This document shows, piece by piece, positions 8,990 to 17,169 of a stretch of 64,000 nucleotides of DNA. The DNA is taken from the NCBI GenBank assembly GCA_016718875.1, contig JADKBL010000010.1:32090-96089 (forward strand), written 5' to 3'. The notes below the pieces were generated by a model. It was not told the DNA's origin. It searched no databases and saw nothing but the letters and a program-made list of their open reading frames with translations. Each line of letters begins with the position of its first letter. The first letter of the stretch is position 1. This DNA is from Bacteroidota bacterium (GTDB lineage: Bacteria > Bacteroidota > Bacteroidia > Bacteroidales > VadinHA17). A program made the position numbers and the translations under genes.

Positions 8990-11278
8990 TTAAAAGATAC
9001 TGAATGCAACAGTTAGACCTGCAAGAACAACTGATACCATCGACATAAGCTTGATGAGGATGTTGAGAGCAGGACCTGATGTATCCTTGAAAGGATCGCC
9101 TACTGTATCACCAACAACTGAAGCTTTGTGTGGCTCGCTTTTCTTGCCGCCGTAATTACCTCTTTCAATGTATTTTTTGGCGTTGTCCCATGCACCACCT
9201 GCATTGTTAAGCATGCTTGCAAGAACAAAACCTGCACTAAGACTTCCTGCAAGAAGACCTACTACCCCTGGAACACCGAACACAAGTCCGACCATAAGAG
9301 GAGCTGCAATGGCTATGAGAGAAGGAACAAGCATTTCGCTCTGGGCACCTGCTGTTGAAATCTCAACACATTTTGCATATTCTGGTTTTGCGGTACCTTC
9401 CATAATGCCCGGAATTTCGCGGAACTGACGACGCACTTCTTCAACCATTTTACCTGCCGCACGTCCGACAGCTTTCATACTCATCGCACTGAAAAGGAAT
9501 GCCATCATGGCACCTATGAAAATACCACCAAGAAGGATAGGATTGAATACTGACAGATCATATGCAGTAACAAAGTCCTTTATATTCGCTGTTGTAAGTG
9601 ATACAGCAATCTGGCCATCATGTACTTCAGGAACTTTTGTGTTATAGAATAATGTGTCGCCAATCTGTTTGAAACCTTCAGGTGTTTTATCAACCATTCT
9701 TCCAAGCCAGAGTTTGATCTCTTCCATATAAGCAGCAAGAAGAGCAAGACCTGTTAAAGCAGCTGAACCTATAGCAAATCCTTTTCCGGTAGCAGCAGTT
9801 GTGTTGCCAAGACCGTCGAGAGCATCAGTTCTTTCTCTTACTTCTTTAGGAAGTTCTGCCATCTCAGCGTTTCCGCCTGCGTTATCAGCGATCGGGCCGA
9901 AAGCATCTGTTGCCAGTGTAACTCCGAGAGTAGAAAGCATACCTACTGAAGCAAAACCGATACCGTAAACACCCATAGCAAAGTTGCTGAAGCCACCTGC
10001 AAATCCATAGGCAGCAATGATTCCTGCAACGATTGTCAATACAGGGATCCAGGTTGAAAACATACCTACTGCCATACCTTCGATAATTACAGTGGCAGGA
10101 CCCTGCTGTGCCTGTTTTGCAATACCTTGTGTAGGCTTATTCGCGTCTGATGTGAAATATTCTGTTGATTGTCCAATGATTACACCTGCGATCAAACCTG
10201 AAACAGCTGATCCGAATACACCCCATGTGATCCAGTCAAAACCTGCCATTACAGCGAGTACGACAAGTATAAGAGCCGAACTTCCGCCTGTTCCCAGAAG
10301 AAGTGCACGTAGAAGAGCTTTTGGAGTGGCAGATTCTTTTGTTCTAACCATGTAAACACCTGCAATTGAAAGGAGTATACCAATTGCTGAAACAAGCATC
10401 GGGGCTACAACAGCTTTCATCTGAGTATCTCCTGTTATTGCCGGCAATGCGGCTCCGAGAGCAGCAGTTGCAAGGATTGAACCGGCATATGATTCATAAA
10501 GGTCGGCACCCATTCCGGCAACATCACCTACGTTGTCACCAACGTTATCAGCTATTGTTGCAGGGTTACGTGGATCATCCTCAGGAATACCGGCTTCAAC
10601 TTTTCCAACAAGGTCAGCACCTACATCAGCAGCTTTTGTAAAGATACCTCCGCCAACGCGTGCAAAGAGAGCCTGTGTTGAAGCACCCATACCGAATGTA
10701 AGCATAACTGCAGTGATCTCAATTAGTTTTTCATGCTCAGTAGTTCCGGGATGTACAAATGAGAGTCCGAGAAATTTAACACCGGTTTCCATATGCTCGG
10801 GAGTAAACACCCAGCCATTAAGAACAAGAAACCATAATGCTATGTCGAGAAGACCAAATCCTACAACCACAAGGCCCATAACAGCACCGCTCCTGAGAGC
10901 AACCTGAAGACCTTTGTTGAGTGACTTGGAAGCTGCCCATGCTGTCCTGTTGGAAGCAAAGGTAGCTGTCTTCATTCCAAGGTAACCGCATAAACCTGAA
11001 AAGAAACCTCCGGTAAGGAAAGCAACAGGTACAAACGGGTTCTGAATCCCAAAATAAGCCAGTATTGAAAGCAGCACAACAAGGATAATAAACACCTTGA
11101 TAACTACTGTATACTGACGTCTCAGGTAAGCCATAGCGCCTTCCCTGACATACTCCGCAATCTCTTTCATCCTGTCAGTTCCTTCTTCCTGAGCTTTCAT
11201 TTCTCTGTAGAAGATCCAGGCAAATAACAGGGCGATGAGCGCTGAAATCGGCACAATCCAAAAAATACTACTAATCAT
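8990..11278 (-). CDS. hppA: Membrane-bound ion-translocating pyrophosphatase
   Basis: 762 residues, about 16 membrane helices. The family signature DVGADLVGKVEAGIPEDDPR is complete, followed by NPATIADNVGDNVGD and, near the end, the second acidic site GDTVGDPFKDTSGP. The enzyme hydrolyses pyrophosphate in the cytoplasm and pumps H+ or Na+ outwards. The segment GNTTAATGKG has Ala and Gly where K+-independent enzymes carry Lys and Thr, so this is a K+-dependent type; many of those pump Na+, but the ion cannot be fixed here. It stands alone with its own promoter and terminator. Confidence 0.96.
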   Translation of the reverse strand: MISSIFWIVPISALIALLFAWIFYREMKAQEEGTDRMKEIAEYVREGAMAYLRRQYTVVIKVFIILVVLLSILAYFGIQNPFVPVAFLTGGFFSGLCGYLGMKTATFASNRTAWAASKSLNKGLQVALRSGAVMGLVVVGFGLLDIALWFLVLNGWVFTPEHMETGVKFLGLSFVHPGTTEHEKLIEITAVMLTFGMGASTQALFARVGGGIFTKAADVGADLVGKVEAGIPEDDPRNPATIADNVGDNVGDVAGMGADLYESYAGSILATAALGAALPAITGDTQMKAVVAPMLVSAIGILLSIAGVYMVRTKESATPKALLRALLLGTGGSSALILVVLAVMAGFDWITWGVFGSAVSGLIAGVIIGQSTEYFTSDANKPTQGIAKQAQQGPATVIIEGMAVGMFSTWIPVLTIVAGIIAAYGFAGGFSNFAMGVYGIGFASVGMLSTLGVTLATDAFGPIADNAGGNAEMAELPKEVRERTDALDGLGNTTAATGKGFAIGSAALTGLALLAAYMEEIKLWLGRMVDKTPEGFKQIGDTLFYNTKVPEVHDGQIAVSLTTANIKDFVTAYDLSVFNPILLGGIFIGAMMAFLFSAMSMKAVGRAAGKMVEEVRRQFREIPGIMEGTAKPEYAKCVEISTAGAQSEMLVPSLIAIAAPLMVGLVFGVPGVVGLLAGSLSAGFVLASMLNNAGGAWDNAKKYIERGNYGGKKSEPHKASVVGDTVGDPFKDTSGPALNILIKLMSMVSVVLAGLTVAFSIF

Positions 11279-11600
11279 GATATTTGTTTTTTAAAATTAT
11301 AAATAAAGGTTATCAAATGAAAAAAAATTCACCGGTACAAAACTATATTAGTTTTTCAAATAACAAGAAAAAAGAAAGCTATTATTTCAAACTGATTGTA
11401 GTTTAAAAAGAATCTAAACAAAATTCTATTAAATTGAATTGCTGTATACTACAGCTGTGATTAGTCGGTATTTATGAAAAAATAAACCGCAAAGTTCACA
11501 AGGATCTTTGATTTTCTTCGGAAAACCCCTTGAAATATTTCCCTTCTCAGCGTCAAAACGTCTTCCCGTGAACTATGCGGCTGATAAAAATATATTCCTT
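11279..11600. other. Intergenic region upstream of hppA
   Basis: 322 bases of AT-rich DNA between the hppA start and the 3' end of the unknown minus-strand gene. It holds the hppA promoter candidate at 11338-11345 and, at 11485-11510, a short degenerate stretch (ACCGCAAAGTTCACAAGG) resembling the ACCnCAAAG repeats at 34721 and 55831. I see no gene or RNA. Confidence 0.5.
11338..11345 (-). promoter_or_regulatory. Candidate -7 element for hppA
   Basis: TAGTTTTG on the minus strand matches TAnnTTTG, 59 nt upstream of the hppA start codon. Confidence 0.45.
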
Positions 11601-12365
11601 CTATATTGCCCTGAAGAAGTTATAATTCATTTTCTCAAGATCCTTCATTTTAGGATAAGAATAATATATAATTTCATTCCCCGCTCCAACATAGAATCCT
11701 GATGCGATGGTCCTGTAAAGAAGTTCTCCTGAAAATATGCGGTTAACTGTCTTCATGTGTTTCTCATACTCCCCTCTGATAATCTCAAGGCAATCTCTAA
11801 GATGCCAGATATTTGGATATGGAAGATTCTCCGCTGATCCTCCGAGAGGATTTACAGCCAGTTCTCCAAGTTTCAGATCGACAAAAAAAAGTTTCGGCAG
11901 AACAATAGGAATTGAACCGTCAGTAAGTTTTTTCAGGAATACTGAGGGAGCAAGGCTGCTTGCAACCATTGGAGTTACCGGGCAAAGCTCCTGGTAAAGG
12001 TGAAGTTCATTCTTAGGTTCTTTCGATTTATCATAATCCGATCTTTTCAGCTCAAGTACAATGCCATGATCTGTTGTTAAATAGAGGCTCTTCAGGGAAG
12101 CCAGAGGGATCATTTCCAGTACCTTGTAAACTGAAAGATAAACAGAGCTTTTAGGACTGCCATCCTCCTTTGCAACACACCTTTTGTTGAGGCTTACCTG
12201 ATCAATTAAGGAACTAATCTTATCGGGATCAACCTCAAAAAAGATTACCTGTCCTTTATTTCTTTTTTTTGTGCCTGTGGAAAGGTATAGTCCGAAAGCT
12301 TCCGGAGGAAGCATAGAAGCAACAAGTGCTTCAGGATTGCAGGTCAGATAAATGTACTTGCTCAT
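11601..12365 (-). CDS. Conserved-looking protein of unknown function
   Basis: 254 residues; I do not recognise the family. There is no signal peptide or membrane helix, so it is probably cytoplasmic. The start reads MSKYIYLTCNPEALVASML with SMLPPEAFGLYLSTGTKKRNK soon after, and the middle contains HLYQELCPVTPMVASS and a Pro/Leu-rich LPKLFFVDLKLGELA. The second half is moderately charged and helical (EIIRGEYEKHMKTVNRIF). Codon use resembles its neighbours and the frame is clean, so it is very likely a real gene. It is a single-gene unit, divergent from the glycosyltransferase to its right. Confidence 0.7.
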   Translation of the reverse strand: MSKYIYLTCNPEALVASMLPPEAFGLYLSTGTKKRNKGQVIFFEVDPDKISSLIDQVSLNKRCVAKEDGSPKSSVYLSVYKVLEMIPLASLKSLYLTTDHGIVLELKRSDYDKSKEPKNELHLYQELCPVTPMVASSLAPSVFLKKLTDGSIPIVLPKLFFVDLKLGELAVNPLGGSAENLPYPNIWHLRDCLEIIRGEYEKHMKTVNRIFSGELLYRTIASGFYVGAGNEIIYYSYPKMKDLEKMNYNFFRAI

Positions 12366-12776
12366 ATCATTATGTATTAATGAACCGTTAATTATCCTTA
12401 TTACATCCCTTGAAAGAACATCTCTTATTTCACTATCAAATTTACAACTCTTTTTGCAGCAAGTAAAGTAAATCTGCTTAATAATTAGAGCTTAATTGAC
12501 GCTCTTTTGTTTTTTTTAATTAAGTTTTATTACTTTGAAAAAAATCATTTATGTTATGCTTCAGGTAAACAGATAAATAATTGAAATATACTTCTCTCAA
12601 TGATGAATTGAGGGGATATAGGTTAACGCTTATAAAATTTTATTTAAATATATTCATACAATTAAATTGACTTTTTATCACTTAATTACACTAATTCAAC
12701 AAATGAATAGCATATTTTCTGGATTTTATATAAATTGTGCTATTTTTGCAACCATTCCTAAAATCAAAATACGGGT
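12366..12776. other. Divergent intergenic region
   Basis: 411 very AT-rich bases between two divergently transcribed genes. The only element I can support is the promoter candidate at 12741-12748 for the rightward glycosyltransferase. No RNA gene, repeat or convincing peptide is visible. Confidence 0.5.
12741..12748 (+). promoter_or_regulatory. Candidate -7 element for glycosyltransferase
   Basis: TATTTTTG matches TAnnTTTG and lies 28 nt before the ATG at 12777. Confidence 0.5.
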
Positions 12777-13547
12777 ATGCCCAAAATATCAGCGGTTATA
12801 ATTACATACAATGAGGAGATGTTCATAGGGAAGTGTCTTGCTTCTCTTGAGGGCGTTGCTGATGAAATCGTTGTAGTTGATTCATTTTCTACTGACAGAA
12901 CCGAAGAGATTTGCAAACAGTATAATGTCAGGTTTGTACAACATGCTTTTGAAGGTTTTCGCGACCAGAAAAATTTTGCACTCCGTCAGGCTTCATATAG
13001 AAATATCCTCTCACTTGATGCTGATGAAGCCCTGAGTGACAAACTCCGTGAATCAATCCTTTCAATCAAGGGTAACTGGAAATATGACAGCTACCTTTTC
13101 AACAGGAGAAATAACTACTGCGGAAAATGGATACAGTTCTCAGGCTGGTATCCCGACAGACAGCTCAGACTTTTCAAGGCTGAAGATGGTGAGTGGGGAG
13201 AACTTAACCTGCATGAAAGATTTATTCTCTCCAATGGCTCTTCAATTGGCAAACTTGACGGCGATCTTCTTCACTGGCCCTTTTCAACAGTTGAAGACCA
13301 CGTGGAAAAAATGGGCAGATATGCAGTCATTGGAGCTCAGGAGTTCCACAGGGCTGGAAGGAAATCATATTTCTTTACACCTTACCTGCATGGATTCTGG
13401 GGATTCTTCAGAACTTATTTCATAAATGGTGGATTCATTGACGGAAAGAACGGATACATGATCTGCAAACTATACGGAAAATCAGCTTTCAATAAATACA
13501 AACAACTGAGGATTCTTAACAAAAAGAAAGTTTCTCCTCAAAAATAA
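12777..13547 (+). CDS. Family 2 glycosyltransferase, LPS-core type
   Basis: 256 residues. The GT-A N-terminus shows SAVIITYNEEMFIGKCLASL, DEIVVVDSFSTDRT and the metal-binding LSLDADEALS. The C-terminal half (GWYPDRQLRLF, LNLHERF, then several aromatic stretches and FFRTYFINGGFIDGKNGY) matches the WaaE/KdtX-like branch that adds a sugar to the lipopolysaccharide core at the inner-membrane face. The donor and acceptor cannot be told from sequence. Four bases separate it from the tsaC-like gene, so they are probably cotranscribed without an obvious functional link. Confidence 0.87.
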   Translation: MPKISAVIITYNEEMFIGKCLASLEGVADEIVVVDSFSTDRTEEICKQYNVRFVQHAFEGFRDQKNFALRQASYRNILSLDADEALSDKLRESILSIKGNWKYDSYLFNRRNNYCGKWIQFSGWYPDRQLRLFKAEDGEWGELNLHERFILSNGSSIGKLDGDLLHWPFSTVEDHVEKMGRYAVIGAQEFHRAGRKSYFFTPYLHGFWGFFRTYFINGGFIDGKNGYMICKLYGKSAFNKYKQLRILNKKKVSPQK

Positions 13548-13551
13548 AACA

Positions 13552-14121
13552 ATGTTTTCTTCAGAAGATATTACAGCCGCACTGACCACACTCAGAGCCA
13601 ACGGCATAATTCTTTATCCTACAGATACCATTTGGGGACTGGGTTGTGATGCTACCAGCCAGGAGTCTATTGAGAAAATATTCAGAATAAAATCGAGAGA
13701 TTTGAACAAAAGCCTGCTGATCCTTGTAAACAGCACCCAGATGCTTGAAAGATATGTTTGTGATATTCCTGAAATAGCTTTTGAACTCATTAATGTAACT
13801 GAAGATCCCTTGACAATTATTTATCCGAGGGGTAAAAATCTGGCTAAAGGAGTCTGCAGCGAAGATGGATCCGTAGGTATCAGAATTTGCAACGATGATT
13901 TTTGTAATGAGCTTATTACCCGTTTGAGAAAACCACTGGTTTCAACATCAGCGAATTTCAGCGGAAAGCCCGGTCCTCAGTTTTTTGATGAGATTGAAAA
14001 AGAGCTCATTGATTCGATAGATTATGTTGTAAAATACCGTCAGGATGACAGGCAAAAGCATTCTCCTTCACCTGTCATCAAACTTAATTCTGACGGGACA
14101 ATTAAGATTATAAGAAAGTAA
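13552..14121 (+). CDS. tsaC: L-threonylcarbamoyladenylate synthase family protein (YrdC/Sua5)
   Basis: 189 residues covering the YrdC domain. It makes threonylcarbamoyl-AMP from threonine, bicarbonate and ATP for the t6A37 modification of ANN-decoding tRNAs. Landmarks are GIILYPTDTIWGLGCDAT near residue 20, IFRIKSRDLNKSLLIL (the KR.. nucleotide/threonine site), and PLVSTSANFSGKPG in the C-terminal third. The length fits the short TsaC form without the Sua5 linker domain. The start lies 4 nt after the glycosyltransferase stop; the gene converges on the head-GIN gene 2 nt away. Confidence 0.9.
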   Translation: MFSSEDITAALTTLRANGIILYPTDTIWGLGCDATSQESIEKIFRIKSRDLNKSLLILVNSTQMLERYVCDIPEIAFELINVTEDPLTIIYPRGKNLAKGVCSEDGSVGIRICNDDFCNELITRLRKPLVSTSANFSGKPGPQFFDEIEKELIDSIDYVVKYRQDDRQKHSPSPVIKLNSDGTIKIIRK

Positions 14122-14123
14122 GT

Positions 14124-14828
14124 CTACTTAGACCTAACCCGGCCTGAACCCGATACTCTTGCATCTACCTTTGGATTTCCCAGATAGGTAACATTTCCAC
14201 TGCCAGATACATGAGCTTCAAGAGAACCGGTAACATGACAAAGGCAGCTTCCGCTTCCAGATATACTTATTTCAGCATCATCAACCTTAAACGATTCACC
14301 GGTATAATTACCTGATCCGCTAATGCTTATATCACATTTGTCTGCCTTTCCGGAACCTTTAATTATGATATCTCCGGAACCTGAAATACCGCAGTCGATG
14401 CTTTCTGCTGTCAGATCATTTAGAAAAAGTTTCCCGCTGCCACTTACACCCAGATCAAGTTCTCCGGCTTTCAGTGCATCAACGACTTCAGCCTGCCCTG
14501 ATCCTGAAACTCCAAGACCTTCGAGCGAAGGCATAGTAATGTTAACCACAACCTTTTTATTATTAAAATTATTCCAGCTCTCTTTTTTAATTACCAGCTT
14601 ACCTGATGTAACATCAGTTTCAATTTCAGCAAGGAAATCCTTATCTCCTTCAAGAACTACCTTATATTCAGATCCGAAACGGATATAAAGGTTCCCGGGA
14701 ACACCAAAAGATACTTTTGTGAATCCTGAAAGATTTCTTGTCTCCTTATCAGGTGACTGGCCATAAATAAATGCTGTTGAAAAAATTGTAAGCAGAAAAG
14801 CTACTGCAATGAATGATACCTTTTTCAT
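14124..14828 (-). CDS. Head-GIN domain (DUF2807) secreted protein
   Basis: 234 residues with an N-terminal signal peptide (about 1-23). The remainder is a DUF2807 'head GIN' domain: RNLSGFTKVSFGVPGNLYI, then repeated VSGSG, ISGSG turns that recur roughly every 15-25 residues, consistent with a right-handed beta-helix. The family is widespread in Bacteroidota and thought to sit on the cell surface or in the periplasm; its function is unsettled. No partner gene is evident: it faces tsaC and is followed upstream by rimM on the same strand. Confidence 0.87.
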   Translation of the reverse strand: MKKVSFIAVAFLLTIFSTAFIYGQSPDKETRNLSGFTKVSFGVPGNLYIRFGSEYKVVLEGDKDFLAEIETDVTSGKLVIKKESWNNFNNKKVVVNITMPSLEGLGVSGSGQAEVVDALKAGELDLGVSGSGKLFLNDLTAESIDCGISGSGDIIIKGSGKADKCDISISGSGNYTGESFKVDDAEISISGSGSCLCHVTGSLEAHVSGSGNVTYLGNPKVDARVSGSGRVRSK

Positions 14829-14913
14829 ATCGGGAAGATTTTGGTTTATTAAAAATTAATACTCTATAAAGACTTCCCGTTTATCAAATCGCTGCATATG
14901 CAACTGAAATCCC

Positions 14914-15432
14914 TCAGTTAATATCAGTCAGTCCCTCAGGTATTTTTAAAACAAGTTTCCGGCCGCGATCATCAAGGAGCACAATAAAATCCTCATGAAG
15001 GGGTACGAGGATCTCCCTTTTGTCGGTTGAAGTAATGTTTAACAGCAACTGTCCCGGATTCTGAATGATCTCCTTTATATGGCCGAGAAGGATATTATCA
15101 TCAGTATAAACCTCATATCCTGTTATTGCTGCAAAATCGTCATTTGAGTCAACAATTTCACTTGTCGAAGTAAGAAAAACCTTACATCCCCTGAATTCAC
15201 TGACCTTGTCAACAGTATCATAATCAGTGAATTTAAGCTTCAGAATATCAGTCCCTGAATATTCATAATCATAAATAAAAAAAGGAACCGGTCTTTCATC
15301 TATTTCAACGAAGACCGATTCCATCTGAGGTATATTTTCGATAAAAAATCTCTCCAGTTTAACGTTTACGGCTCCCTCATAACCGCTGGCTTTTGTGATA
15401 CGCCCCAGTAATATGTTGCAACTGTAAGTCAT
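14914..15432 (-). CDS. rimM: Ribosome maturation factor RimM
   Basis: 172 residues. RimM binds S19 in the 30S head and assists 16S rRNA processing. The N-terminal domain has LGRITKASGYEGAVNVKL and the PRC-barrel half shows ITGYEVYTDDNILLGHIKEI followed by LVPLHEDFI. It lies 28 nt downstream of rpsP on the same strand, the classic rpsP-rimM pairing; the trmD and rplS genes that usually follow are not here. Confidence 0.93.
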   Translation of the reverse strand: MTYSCNILLGRITKASGYEGAVNVKLERFFIENIPQMESVFVEIDERPVPFFIYDYEYSGTDILKLKFTDYDTVDKVSEFRGCKVFLTSTSEIVDSNDDFAAITGYEVYTDDNILLGHIKEIIQNPGQLLLNITSTDKREILVPLHEDFIVLLDDRGRKLVLKIPEGLTDIN

Positions 15433-15460
15433 CGGATCAGTGATCCTTACGACCTGACAA

Positions 15461-16060
15461 CTATGCCTGAGGATTTTCTTCTGCCGGTGTTTCAGCAGCA
15501 GGTTCCTGAGAAGCTTCCTCTGCAGGTGCAGCTTCTTCAGCCGGAGCAGCTTCTTCTCCTGAAGCAGCTTCCCTTATATCAGCCACCAGTTTTGCATCAA
15601 GTTCTGCTTTTTTCTTAGCAAGCTTTGCAGCCCTGGCTTCGTTGACTTTCTTCTCCTGCTTGAGACGATCAGCAACAGAATCTTCATGCGATTTTTCAAG
15701 ACCTGATTTTTTGGCCTCGATTTTTGCTTCATTCTGCTTTACCCACTCATCAAAACGTCTGTTTGCTTCAGCTTCATCAAAAGCACCTTTCTTAACACCT
15801 TCAAGAAGATGTTTCTTCATTAGAACACCTTTATACGACAGGATAGCTCTACAGGTATCTGTAGGCAATGCGCCATTTTGCAGCCAACCAAGCGCTTTAC
15901 CGAAGTCGAGTTCGATCGTAGCGGGGTTAGTGACCGGATTATATGTTCCGATCTTTTCAATATATCTGCCATCACGTGGCGATCTGCTATCTGCAACCAC
16001 AATGTGGTAGAAGGCCACTTTCTTGCGACCTTTTCTAGCTAATCTGATTTTAACTGCCAT
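15461..16060 (-). CDS. rpsP: 30S ribosomal protein S16 with acidic C-terminal extension
   Basis: 199 residues. The first ~80 are the S16 core: MAVKIRLARKGRKKVAFYHI, then VVADSRSPRDGRYIEKIGTY and LSYKGVLMKKHL. The remaining ~115 residues are a Lys/Glu/Ala-rich helix ending in repeated APAEEA units, an extension common in Bacteroidota S16 but low complexity here. S16 is an early assembly protein of the 30S body. It heads the rpsP-rimM operon and has a consensus -7 element 45 nt upstream. Confidence 0.95.
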   Translation of the reverse strand: MAVKIRLARKGRKKVAFYHIVVADSRSPRDGRYIEKIGTYNPVTNPATIELDFGKALGWLQNGALPTDTCRAILSYKGVLMKKHLLEGVKKGAFDEAEANRRFDEWVKQNEAKIEAKKSGLEKSHEDSVADRLKQEKKVNEARAAKLAKKKAELDAKLVADIREAASGEEAAPAEEAAPAEEASQEPAAETPAEENPQA

Positions 16061-16105
16061 TAATTCTTACGCTTTTTTTATTTAACCTGTTTAAAATTGT
16101 GGGTG

Positions 16106-16113
16106 CAAAGATA
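16106..16113 (-). promoter_or_regulatory. Candidate -7 element for rpsP-rimM
   Basis: TATCTTTG on the minus strand matches TAnnTTTG exactly, 45 nt before the rpsP start. Confidence 0.55.
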
Positions 16114-16164
16114 GAAGTAATTATTTATATGGCAAATGAATAATGGTAATTTTTCTAATGCAAA

Positions 16165-16294
16165 GAGACTGCCTCAAAAGCCCTTTTTCAATATCCACCC
16201 CTAAATCCCCCATAGGGGGACTTATTAAAAACCGTGATCTTGAAAGCCCCCCTTGGGGGGTTTGGGGGTAAAATCGGTCTTTTGAAACAGTCTC
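16165..16294. repeat. Interspersed palindromic repeat, copy A
   Basis: A ~130-bp element bounded by GAGACTGCCTCAAAAG and its imperfect inverse CTTTTGAAACAGTCTC. The core has ACCCCTAAATCCCCC on the left and GGGGGTTTGGGGGTAAAAT on the right, plus inner CCCCC/GGGGG stems, so it folds on itself. The core recurs nearly unchanged at 26004-26085. It lies between rpsP and the Sus locus and is non-coding. Confidence 0.8.
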
Positions 16295-16327
16295 GAATAG
16301 CTACAATTCAGATCCCTGAATTAGTAC

Positions 16328-17131
16328 TCAGGGATTTCTGGTCAAAGTAAATGTGTATGTTCCCTGACTTCCCAAATCACTTAAAGAGATCTCAAAATAC
16401 ATAACATATGAGCCATCGCAGGAGCTGTAAACACCTGTTCCGGAATAAGATACACTTCCGTATCCCCATCCATCAGAGGCTATCGCCTTTTCAGGTACAG
16501 TTACTGCATATGTGGCAGGATTAATATACATTACAAGGGGTCCCAGATCTTCAACAAGACCTTCTATCTCCTCTAATCCTGTAACATAGACCTTATATTT
16601 GTTATCAGGATCAGCTGATATAGTAATATTCCCTTCGGAATTCCAGTCAGCCGATACGGAATGGTAACTGCCCGTAGCACGATTGACATCATATGCACAG
16701 GCCACCGGCACTATCAGGGCTGCTGTAGAATAAGTGGAGAGATTATTGGCTTTTGTTAAAAGCTCGAAGGTAAAAATATCTCCATTCACAATCTCATTTA
16801 GAGATAACCCGATCTTTTGTGCAATTTCTGAAGCTTTTATCCTCACTGTTGATGGAAATGTAGTTGCCTCAGCCAGTACAACTCTTTCATAATTGTCCTG
16901 ATACGATCCAAGTACTGTAATCTTGTCCGGGTGTGTCCCTTCCGGCGTGTTAATAACAAATTGGACAAAGGTATTCGTGAGATCGTTTGAATCAAAAATA
17001 CCCGGATCAACATCTGTAATTGCAGGGACAACTGCCACTCCCCTAAGACCGGCGGGATCCGGAAGTTCTTCACAACCGCTGAATATTAATATCAGTGTGA
17101 GAATAAATCCTATTTTTCTTATTTCTTTCAT
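16328..17131 (-). CDS. Sus-locus lipoprotein of unknown family
   Basis: 267 residues with a lipoprotein signal: a hydrophobic stretch then LILIFSGCEELPD with the acylated Cys near residue 20. The body alternates beta-rich segments (TNTFVQFVINTPEG, GSYHSVSADWNSEG, YTFTLTRNP at the end), suggesting stacked beta-sandwich domains as in SusE/SusF-type surface lipoproteins. I do not recognise the exact family. It is the third gene after SusC and SusD (38 nt gap), where such accessory ligand-binding lipoproteins usually sit. Confidence 0.75.
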   Translation of the reverse strand: MKEIRKIGFILTLILIFSGCEELPDPAGLRGVAVVPAITDVDPGIFDSNDLTNTFVQFVINTPEGTHPDKITVLGSYQDNYERVVLAEATTFPSTVRIKASEIAQKIGLSLNEIVNGDIFTFELLTKANNLSTYSTAALIVPVACAYDVNRATGSYHSVSADWNSEGNITISADPDNKYKVYVTGLEEIEGLVEDLGPLVMYINPATYAVTVPEKAIASDGWGYGSVSYSGTGVYSSCDGSYVMYFEISLSDLGSQGTYTFTLTRNP

Positions 17132-17169
17132 TTTCAGTTATTTTAATTGTTAAACATCGAAAGGAAAAC

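Noticed and set aside
9128..10907. Long open frames antisense to hppA
   Set aside because: They follow from the codon pattern of a long membrane protein on the other strand and show no domain or start context.
16197..16274. CRISPR array in the CCCCC/GGGGG-rich stretch
   Set aside because: No regularly spaced direct repeats with unique spacers; it is an inverted repeat.
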